Made by a program: the position numbers and the translations under genes. The notes under the pieces were generated by a model. That model was not told the DNA's origin and searched no databases. It was given only the letters and a program-made list of their open reading frames with translations. DNA of 36,661 nucleotides, from positions 1 to 36,661 of the forward strand of contig RSEH01000358.1 of assembly GCA_006503475.1 (NCBI GenBank), read 5' to 3'. This stretch comes from Stentor roeselii. Taxonomy: Eukaryota > Ciliophora > Heterotrichea > Heterotrichida > Stentoridae. Shown piece by piece: positions 1-6,967 of the stretch (within the stretch, counting starts at the first letter, position 1; every line of letters begins with the position of its first letter).

Positions 1-255
1 TGTATGTTTTTTGGAGGGATTTATTGCTGGGTTGATTTGGTGGAAACTAAGGGCAAGGATAAAGAACAGATCTTGATTAGTATGAATGCTCTTCAAGCTC
101 AAATCAGGCCTGAAGAACAAGAAAATGATAGTTTGCAGCAGGAGTCTGATAAGGAAAATGAGAAGAAAGAAAATAATGTCCAAGTGAAAGATCCTCAAAC
201 TATAGGAGTCGGAATGGATCTAACAACGACCAACAAAGCAGATTTAGAAGCATAA
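1..255 (+). CDS. Sugar transporter C-terminus (partial, enters from left)
   Basis: The open frame enters at base 1 and ends at TAA (253-255), leaving 84 residues. It holds the end of the last membrane helix (FFGGIYCWVDL) and then VETKGKDKEQI, the PETKG-type motif that follows helix 12 in the SLC2/MFS sugar-transporter family. A charged cytosolic tail rich in Glu, Asn and Lys follows. The first part is nearly identical to the end of the transporter at 1751-3288, so the two are recent paralogues. Their tails differ more than their helices. The ATG at base 4 is an internal Met in the helix, not the start. The rest of the gene lies outside the window. Family membership is clear from the motif and the paralogue; the substrate is unknown. 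Confidence 0.85.
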   Translation, partial: CMFFGGIYCWVDLVETKGKDKEQILISMNALQAQIRPEEQENDSLQQESDKENEKKENNVQVKDPQTIGVGMDLTTTNKADLEA

Positions 256-280
256 AAATTCAGTTAGTAAGATAAAGACA

Positions 281-367
281 TTAATTAATGGATGAAACAT
301 CTGAAATACTCGACTTCCCCTCAGTCATAGACTTGACCTTGACAATATCAAGCTTAGGGATCGACTC
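281..367 (-). pseudogene. Fragment of coiled-coil gene (last 28 codons)
   Basis: Read on the minus strand, this frame ends at TAA (281-283). It matches the last 28 residues of the coiled-coil protein at 3312-4388: LDIVKVKSMTEGKSS here against LDIVRVKTMTEGQSS there. It sits tail-to-tail with the transporter end at 255, exactly as the intact pair does at 3288/3312. Homology stops at about 367, where a kinase remnant starts. It is therefore the broken end of a duplicated segment, not a gene. Confidence 0.85.
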
Positions 368-371
368 ATGC

Positions 372-840
372 CATGAGCGAGTGTTCGAGCGATATAATAA
401 ACAGTTCCATTAATATCATGTAAAACATCGTCTTCAGTCAAAAAACCCAGATTCAATCAAGTTCTCAGGTTTCAAATCTCGATGACAGATATCATGTTGA
501 TGACAATACATGATCGCTTAGAACAACTGTTGAATACATTAGCCATGTGGGACTCTGAGAAGAATTTCAACTTAATAAGTCGACTGAAGACTTCCCCACC
601 TGGACAGTACTCTAAAACAATATAGTAATTTTTCTCTATTTCATAAGTTTCAATGATTTTGACGATGTTTGGATCGTCAAGTTCTTTGAGTATTGAAATT
701 TCTTTGACTATTGTCTGTAGTTGGTTAGCCTTTTCCTTTTTTATCTTTCGCTTAGCGATACTCTGAAGATCGAAGATCTTCAGCTCTGAAATGCTTTCTT
801 GAAATTATAATAACTTGCTAATTGCTGGAGTTTAGGACTT
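372..840 (-). pseudogene. Decayed Ca2+-dependent protein kinase, kinase-domain half
   Basis: The minus-strand translation shows a serine/threonine kinase domain of the CDPK/CaMK type. In order it has an N-lobe stretch with ISILKELDDPNIVKIIETY, the hinge YYIVLEYCPGGEVFSRL, and the catalytic loop YCHQHDICHRDLKPENL, which includes HRDLKPEN. A remnant GTVYYISLEHSL resembles GTxYYIAPE of the activation segment. The copy is dead. The frame shifts by one base just before the catalytic loop, there are in-frame stops, and the stretch that should carry DFG is deleted between ENL and the GTVYYI remnant. The C-lobe is missing; the sequence runs into the coiled-coil scrap at about 367. The EF-hand half of a CDPK lies on the opposite strand at 1133-1540. 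Confidence 0.8.
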
Positions 841-1132
841 ATGATATATGTCGTGCTTGATGAATGTGTGATTTTCAATGGAAAGGATCAGAATGATTTT
901 TATGGTTGTTTTTAATGAAAGATACTCGTTTCGAATTCCTACTTTTGATCATGTCTCTGAATTAGTTGATTTTTGATTTCTAGACTTCTTCTTAAGGACT
1001 GATCTAAAGGTTCACTCCTTAGAAAACTTATGAAAATACTTGGGTGTAGGGAGTGTTGTTGCATAATAATTAACTGCCTCTTAGTATTTTTACAAATATT
1101 TAAAAGTTTACAAAAGCTGCTAGTATCAAAAA

Positions 1133-1540
1133 AGCCTCGCTTTGAATATTGCCTCTAAGTTGAATGAAAGTGATATCGGGGCAATTAGGAATCACCTCAA
1201 AAAAGTTGATGTCAATGATTATGAAGTGATTAGTAATGATGAAATAGTTAAAAGATAAAAGAATTCACTAATAACTAATTAGCATATTGAAATTGTGATT
1301 TTTAGTTTTGATCTAAATGATAATCGAGAAATTGATTATACTGAATTGTTAATTGGGTGAATCTTACGAAGAAGCTTTTCTAATAAAGATTTATCAAAAG
1401 TGCCTTTTGAAAAAGTCGAAAGTGGTTCATCACGCCAAATGAAACACGAGAAGCCCTATGCGGATGTAACATTTTCCTAATATATCGATTACGAAATCGA
1501 CCAAATTATTAGAGAAATCGACTAAAATTAAGTTGAATTA
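1133..1540 (+). pseudogene. Decayed Ca2+-dependent protein kinase, EF-hand half
   Basis: One plus-strand frame reads LALNIASKLNESDIGAI and then two EF-hand-like loops, DVNDYEVISNDE and DLNDNREIDYTE, as in the calmodulin-like part of CDPKs. Both loops lack the conserved Gly at position 6, and position 5 is changed in the first. Further on, DYEIDQIIREID resembles the helix before the last EF hand. Several TAA/TAG codons interrupt the frame. The only TGA before the last loop lies in 1357-1371, a perfect 15-nt GT...AG intron with A at position 10, so this was once a spliced gene of the resident genome. It diverges from the kinase half at 372-840, separated by about 290 bases with no clear homology. 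Either one CDPK was broken by inversion or two relics meet here. Confidence 0.7.
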
Positions 1541-1750
1541 ACTATCAAGAATTCATCAAAATGTTGAACCAGCGAAGTTTACTCAAAGACACTGATTAAA
1601 GTTTATCCTAAAGAATAACAAAAATCTTCTATTAATCAGAAATTCTTCAAATATCAAATAATCGAACTACTTTTTTATCTCCTATTCATCTTGTAATTAA
1701 TCCATTTAATTCTTTTAAAGTTGTATTTATTATTAAAAAATTTGTTATAA

Positions 1751-3288
1751 ATGAGAAGTCCCAAAATATTTGCAACAAGAAGAATTTGGGTAATGGCAAT
1801 CCACATCGTCATTGGTTCTTTTATCTTTCTTTATACGTTTGGAGTCTTTAACTCAAGCCAGCTGAATATTTCAGCAAGTCTCGACTGGGGCGACCAAGAG
1901 TCTCTTTTCATTATGCTTTTCAGCTCATTTGTACCAGTTGGCGCTTTGGTAGGTACAATCATTACAGGTTACTTGATTGACCGCTTTGGAAGACGGACAA
2001 CTATCATGTGGAATGACTGGTTATATATTATTGGAACAGTCATTCTTGTTATGCCTTCAACAGCGACCTTCGGAATCGGCCGGCTAATAACGGGATGTTC
2101 TGCAGGGATTTTTATGACTATTACCCCGATTTATGTCACTGAAGTCACTCCTGAAGCAATGATGAGCAAAGTAGGTCCAATCATCGTCATCGGTAATAAC
2201 TAGGGCTGGTAGTCGCTTACGGTTTAGGTCTCGCCCTACCAACAGGAAACTTCAAAGACGATCCATTCAACTACTGGTGGTTAATCATGTACTTATTTCC
2301 AGCAACTCTTTGCCTCTACCAGTTCCTCTACTTTAAGTTCTTCTGTAAGTTCGACACTCCTCAGTTCTACATAGCGCAAAACATGACCCGCGAAGTAAGT
2401 CAAGCCCTTAGTCTTACTTACACAACAGAAGGAATGGAAGATGGTCACCGTCGTTTAAACAGCGAGTTCAAAGGAAAGTTCGGTTCAGGTAAAAAGCCAA
2501 CAATTCTATCGCTTTTCACAGCTCCTCGTTTCCGTAAAATGATGAGAGTAGGAAGTCTTTTATGTATCCTAAATCAACTTTCAGGAATGGCAGCCATCAT
2601 CTTTTACTCAACTTTGATATTCGGTAAATTAGGAGGAGGAGTTTTTTTATCAAGACTTCTCACGTTTATCATGGGGATTGTGAATTTAATTTCCGCATTT
2701 TTCAGCATCTTGCTTCTTGGGTGGTTTGGGAGAAAGACTTTGATAGTCTCTGGGCACTTTTTGATTTGTGTTGACCTTGTCTTACTCGGAGTGTTTTCAG
2801 GATATGCTGACGGTGGAGTCGAAGCTCCAGCGATTTTTGTGATTGTTTTCTTCTTGTTTTTTACTTATTCTTTAGCTTCAACGCTTTGGATGTATGTGGC
2901 TGAAGTTTTGAATGACCAGGTGCTGAGTGTTTGTTGTATCATGAATATGAGTACTACTGTTTTGATCACTTTTATTTTCCCAACTGCTGTGAATAGTGTT
3001 GGGATTAATAATAGCTTCTTGTTCTTTGCTTTTTGTATGTTTTTTGGAGGGATTTATTGCTGGGTTGATTTGGTGGAAACTAAAGGCAAGGACAAAGAAC
3101 AGATCTTGATCGAGATGAAAGCTCTTGAAGATCGAGTCACTTCTGAAGAACGAGAAAATGATAGTTTGCAGAATAATTCTGATAAGGAAAATAAGAAGGA
3201 GGAAGATAATATCCATAAGAAAGATCCTCAAACTATAGAAGCCGAAATAGATCAAACCAGGACAAACAGGGCCGAAATAGAATCATAA
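1751..3288 (+). CDS. SLC2-like sugar transporter (MFS) with one frame break
   Basis: A 12-helix major facilitator for hexose-like sugars, about 512 residues when joined. Visible family motifs are GYLIDRFGRR (loop 2-3), PIYVTEVTPEAM (end of helix 4), DTPQFY in place of PESPR (after helix 6), LNQLSGMAAIIFYS (helix 7), GWFGRK (loop 8-9), TLWMYVAEV (helix 10) and VETKGKDKEQI after helix 12. The start ATG (1751) is supported by the relic at 6967, which begins at the same Met. The first frame hits TAG at 2201-2203. Homology resumes one base back, so re-reading C2200 gives N-N-L-G, which suits helix 5. No GT-AG intron of 14-17 nt fits this shift. It may be one lost base, an assembly error or real frameshifting. 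It is convergent with the coiled-coil gene, 23 nt away. The specific sugar is unknown. Confidence 0.8.
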
Positions 3289-3311
3289 ATCCAAGCACTA
3301 AGATAAATACA

Positions 3312-4388
3312 TTAATTACTAAATGAAATTTCTGAACTACTCGACTGTCCCTCAGTCATAGTCTTGACCCTGACAATATCAAGTTCAGGTATCAACTCAG
3401 GCCTTCCACGACCCTTAACAGGTTCAGTCTTGATATACTCAAACTCACAAATTTCATCACCAGTCTTCCCATGACAAACCCCAACTCTATTCCTAATTTT
3501 CTCATAAGTCTCTTCAACAGGAACTCCTTTTTCCTTTAAAGTCCAAAGTAACTTAATAAGAGTCTTTTCCTTATTTTTCAATCTTCTAACTTTCTTCTTC
3601 AAATTTTCACAAACTTCAGCATAAGTTTTATTCTCAGCAAGTAAAACTTTCCAAGAAGTACGATCATGAGGAACTTCACTTACATCAATATTCGTGATTT
3701 TCAACAAATGCTCCTGTAAAGTCCTACAATTCCCTTCACGTTCTTCAAGACTTCTAGCAAGTTCTGCATTTTCCCTTGAAAGTTTCTGAATTTTTCTATG
3801 AAATCTTCTTCCTTCTTCAGCTGCTTCTCCAAGTTTTTTCCTATTTTCAGCTAAATCGTTTTTAATTCTTAAATTTTGAGTTGGAGTGAGACTTTTAAAG
3901 CAGTCTTCGTAAAAACTTTTTATTTTTTTGAGGACCTGGCCAAAGACTTTGTCTTTGGCGATCACTTCATCGAAGACTTCTTGAAACTTGTAAAAGATTT
4001 CAAATGAAAGTCCTTTTTCCTTTTGAAAAGCTGAAATTTCTTCAAGTTTTGAGTCGATGGGGTAAGTTTGACTGTCGATACTTCTGGATTCTCGAAGAAT
4101 TACCTTTTTTTTAACAGGTTCATTTTTTTGAAGTTTGGTGACGAAGGACCTGTTAAGTGTTTGCTTTAAAGGTAGCTTTGGGTTGAGAGGGGGAGAAATA
4201 ATGGGATTTGAGAATTTTCCTTCTTTTAATGTAGACTGTGAACGAATTTTTGCGATTTTTTTGGAATAGGGAGACTCACAGTGCATGTCTAGTTTTTCAG
4301 TTGATTGGCTGAAGTTTGACTGATGAAAAAATGAGTCGTTTTTTATGATTTCAGGTTTTTTTATCTGGATTTTTTTCATTTTTGACAT
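3312..4388 (-). CDS. Coiled-coil protein, possibly TSNAXIP1-N-like
   Basis: 358 residues. The first ~115 are basic, Ser/Pro-rich and probably disordered. A helical block around residues 125-165 (FQEVFDEVIAKDKVFGQVL, then IKSFYEDCFKSL) resembles the N-terminal domain of translin-associated-factor-X-interacting protein 1, in which a short helix pair ends in an IK..Y motif; this match is from memory and tentative. Residues ~165-290 are strongly predicted coiled coil by heptads of Leu with Lys/Glu. The tail is short and Ser-rich. Members of that family are often ciliary or cytoskeletal, so a cytoskeletal role is possible but not shown. The ATG at 4388 lies only 20 nt from the stop of the upstream same-strand gene, so the two may share a transcript or overlap in their untranslated ends. 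A duplicated scrap of its 3' end lies at 281-367. Confidence 0.75.
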   Translation of the reverse strand: MSKMKKIQIKKPEIIKNDSFFHQSNFSQSTEKLDMHCESPYSKKIAKIRSQSTLKEGKFSNPIISPPLNPKLPLKQTLNRSFVTKLQKNEPVKKKVILRESRSIDSQTYPIDSKLEEISAFQKEKGLSFEIFYKFQEVFDEVIAKDKVFGQVLKKIKSFYEDCFKSLTPTQNLRIKNDLAENRKKLGEAAEEGRRFHRKIQKLSRENAELARSLEEREGNCRTLQEHLLKITNIDVSEVPHDRTSWKVLLAENKTYAEVCENLKKKVRRLKNKEKTLIKLLWTLKEKGVPVEETYEKIRNRVGVCHGKTGDEICEFEYIKTEPVKGRGRPELIPELDIVRVKTMTEGQSSSSEISFSN

Positions 4389-4408
4389 GGTTTATCTTTC
4401 ATTATTGA

Positions 4409-5197
4409 TTAGTATAAAATATTTATCAGTTCCTTCAACGTTATTGAAGGTCTCACTTGTTTTCGTTTAACGTTGCAGTTTGCTATCATTTCATAAACTT
4501 TTTTTGAAATAACTGCTTCTTTCATTCGAGGAAATGAAAATTTTAGAGTTTCAATTAGGTCTAACTGGCTAAGAAGTCCTTTTTCTCTTGAATCAACGAA
4601 ACGGTAAAAGACTATTTAAGACTTACAGATGATCTTTTGCTTATCGATACTTTCTTTCATGATAACTGGAGGACTTACGAAGAAGTAATAAAAACCACTG
4701 AAAAAATTTGTTTGGACTTGCTCGATACATTCAGTGAAAATGAAAATATCGACCCAAAGACTGCGTTTTAAGATGTTGTTGATTATCATGAAGTAGTCTT
4801 CTGCAAGTAGGTACTTATCAAGGAAGAATTGTTTTATCACTGGAAAAAATATTTCAGGTTTCTCGTTGTTTAGTCGGGACCCTGTTGATAAGTTTTTTCT
4901 GTATAGGATGATAAAATTTTCATATATTATTTGGTACTGTTCTCGTGAGTCTGATTTTAGGTTACATACTTTGTTCTTTTCGAGTGTGTCTAGAAGTGAA
5001 GAGCTGCAGATGTAGGAACGGGATGAGGAGTGATCTGATTGATTGTTCGAGATAAATGAGTGGGAGAATGATTTACTTCGGGGTCTTACTTGAACTGATA
5101 GATTGCCGATAAGATTCTGTATCAGTCTAATTTTATAAAAATCATCAACATCCTCAACTTGCAGCTTTTTCAAAAGTTCTTCCTTGAAGTTTTCCAT
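4409..5197 (-). CDS. Hypothetical protein with EF-hand-like C-terminus, one intron
   Basis: Spliced length 257 residues. The first frame (5197 down) ends at a TAA at 4616-4618, but that stop lies in a 15-nt intron (4612-4626). After splicing the frame stays open to TAA at 4409-4411 and adds about 68 residues, including FFYRFVDSREKGLLSQLDL, which has the F..VD...G pattern of a degenerate EF-hand. The N-terminal half has a Ser/Arg-rich patch (about 40-70), followed by a helix-rich region with several aromatic residues (FFSGFYYFFV). I do not recognise a family. The EF-hand-like layout with poor loop ligands suggests a regulatory or scaffold protein rather than a Ca2+ buffer. It is divergent from the gene at 5294, with a shared 96-bp upstream region. 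Confidence 0.8.
4612..4626 (-). other. 15-nt intron (phase 1)
   Basis: Coding-strand sequence GTAAGTCTTAAATAG: GTAAG donor, AG acceptor, A at position 10. It carries the in-frame TAA that would end the protein if it were retained. Removal restores a frame of about 68 further codons. Confidence 0.85.
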
Positions 5198-5293
5198 ATA
5201 ATAATTGTGCTCAGAAACCTACCAAACTCTAAAATTCCTTCAAATTCACTAAAATAAAATAATCTCACTAAGCCACTGCATTAAAAATCTCAG
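5198..5293. promoter_or_regulatory. Short bidirectional upstream region
   Basis: These 96 bp separate two divergent start codons (5197 minus, 5294 plus). The sequence is rich in A and C on the plus strand and low in G, like other 5' flanks of this window. Any promoter elements of both genes and both leaders must fit here. I see no recognisable named motif. Confidence 0.5.
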
Positions 5294-5938
5294 ATGGCCA
5301 CCAAATCATTCGTGCTTCAAAGATACTCCACTTTAAAATCCTTTAACGCACACGAGCAGTCAATTCAATGCAACATAGACCAAAGTTCAGTATGCTTCTC
5401 AACAAAAAACGACATAACTCCAAAGACCCAACCGTCACTGATTCCATCATTCGACTTATTTCTCAACACATCAAAAACCGATAATTTTTTCAAGAAGTAC
5501 TCGTCTCCAGTGCATCCGATTCCAAAGTACATGAAAGCCAAGTCTCAATATTCAAGTAAAAATTCTTTATTTGCCTCAAGAGTCTCTTCAAAGCACTCCG
5601 TTCGACGTAAGCTGAAAATAATTAAAAGTACAAAAAGTGAAGAAAAAGGAAAAAATTTTAAAGAAAGTCAATCTGAATGTAAGTTTGTTAATCCTCTTAA
5701 GCAGGAAAGGAAGACGAAGAGTATTATGGACTATTACAAGGAGTTGGTAGTTAAGCCGAAAGTACGGAGAAGGACTCTTTATAACCATCATAAAGAAGTC
5801 AGTAGTCAGAAAGGTTTTAGGACAAAGTTACAAAAAGACCCTAAAATAATTCGTGATTCTTTTGGAAAATATACTTATTCAGATACTTACCTACTCGATG
5901 CAAAAAAACAGGCAAAAATAATAATAGCATTAAATTAA
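5294..5938 (+). CDS. Basic protein of unknown function
   Basis: 214 residues, strongly basic, rich in Lys, Ser and Arg, without membrane helices or a signal peptide. A Ser/Thr-rich first half (to about 100) leads to a Lys/Arg-rich middle with VRRKLKIIKSTKS and KVRRRTLYNHHK. The charge suggests binding to nucleic acid, microtubules or acidic membrane, but I recognise no family. ATG 5294 follows a short A/C-rich leader and is the first in the frame. The gene ends at TAA only five bases before the stop of the convergent gene at 5944, so their 3' ends must overlap or be very short. Confidence 0.7.
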   Translation: MATKSFVLQRYSTLKSFNAHEQSIQCNIDQSSVCFSTKNDITPKTQPSLIPSFDLFLNTSKTDNFFKKYSSPVHPIPKYMKAKSQYSSKNSLFASRVSSKHSVRRKLKIIKSTKSEEKGKNFKESQSECKFVNPLKQERKTKSIMDYYKELVVKPKVRRRTLYNHHKEVSSQKGFRTKLQKDPKIIRDSFGKYTYSDTYLLDAKKQAKIIIALN

Positions 5939-5943
5939 TTATT

Positions 5944-6522
5944 TTAATCAAATTCACTGTTTTCCTTGAAAGTCTTTATAAACATCTGACATCTTCCTTT
6001 AAACAACTTTCTTTTTACCTTCTGAATTGACTTGTTAGTTGTTGTCGAGTTTCCATTTTTTACTAGTTTCTGAGGAAAACCTGGAAAATGCGCTGAATTT
6101 GCACTATAAAGCAAAATACCGACCCAGTCACAATAATTCACTGAAGACCCTGAGACTGAAATTTCACTTGGATTTGAATTTGTTGGTTTTTTTAAGAATG
6201 GAAGCTCTTTTAACCTGCGCTTTTTAAAACGATTTTCAACTCGCTCTGGAAGAACACTTCTCAACATCACTGATATCGGGGAACTCGAAGGACGACCCTC
6301 GGAAAGTCCACATTTAAGTGAATCGCTTGGGTTTGATGATGACTGATAAGCCAGTTCTACTCTTGGGATTGAACTTCGCTTTTTACGAAAATTTGATAGG
6401 ATTTCTTTTAGAGTATCAAATTGTTTTTCTTGGTCGTTTGTTGACTTTCGACGGTGGATGTGAACTTTTAGTGTTGGGATTGATAGGTCGTTTGAACTAT
6501 CGGTTCTTGGCTTTTGAAACAT
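5944..6522 (-). CDS. Basic Ser-rich protein of unknown function
   Basis: 192 residues, basic and Ser/Pro-rich, with repeated Arg/Lys clusters (HIHRRKS, FRKKRSS, RFKKRRLKE, KVKRKLFKGR) that could act as nuclear localisation or acidic-surface binding motifs. No membrane segment, zinc site or known domain is visible. It starts at ATG 6520-6522, and the upstream DNA is G/T-rich on the plus strand, that is, C/A-rich on its coding strand, like other 5' flanks here. It converges with the gene at 5294-5938 across five bases. The similar basic, low-complexity make-up of the pair does not amount to clear homology. Confidence 0.65.
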   Translation of the reverse strand: MFQKPRTDSSNDLSIPTLKVHIHRRKSTNDQEKQFDTLKEILSNFRKKRSSIPRVELAYQSSSNPSDSLKCGLSEGRPSSSPISVMLRSVLPERVENRFKKRRLKELPFLKKPTNSNPSEISVSGSSVNYCDWVGILLYSANSAHFPGFPQKLVKNGNSTTTNKSIQKVKRKLFKGRCQMFIKTFKENSEFD

Positions 6523-6734
6523 TTTTATAACGAGAATGAAGAATTTTAGATGGGTTTTTTTTTGGATTTGGAGAGATGGTTATTTTGGAAGGTTTTTGAG
6601 GGGTAGGATTGGGATTTAGGAGGTTGATGGAGGAGGGCTTTATTATGAAGATTATATGCTTAATACGAAAGGATCACAAATTTATGCTTATGGTAGTAAT
6701 TAACATTTTTCCTTTTCAATATATCTTTAAACTA

Positions 6735-6967
6735 TTAAAGCCCAAATCCACCTACGCCTTCAGTCGATCTATAAAAGCGCCAACGAGTATAAGGAGCTGA
6801 AAATCATGATGAAAAGTTTTTTACTGTCACCCCAGTCGAGACTCGCTGAAATATTTAACTGGCTTGGGTTAAAAACTCCATCGTATACAAAAAATAAAAG
6901 GGCAGATCACAATGTGAATGTTCATTACCCAGATCCTTTTGCCTGCAAATATTTGTTTCTTTACCAT
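6735..6967 (-). pseudogene. Sugar-transporter relic, N-terminal fragment
   Basis: Minus-strand translation from ATG 6965-6967 gives MVKKQIFAGKRIWVMNIHIV, aligned from the first Met with the transporter at 1751 (IFATRRIWVMAIHIV). After a one-base shift it reads VFNPSQLNISASLDWGD and LFIMIFSS, again close to the paralogue, then VGAF joined to IDRL across a deletion, and then decay. It keeps about the first 80 residues of helices 1-2 only. The local rise in G+C marks its former coding nature. Plus-strand open frames here are antisense shadows. Confidence 0.85.
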
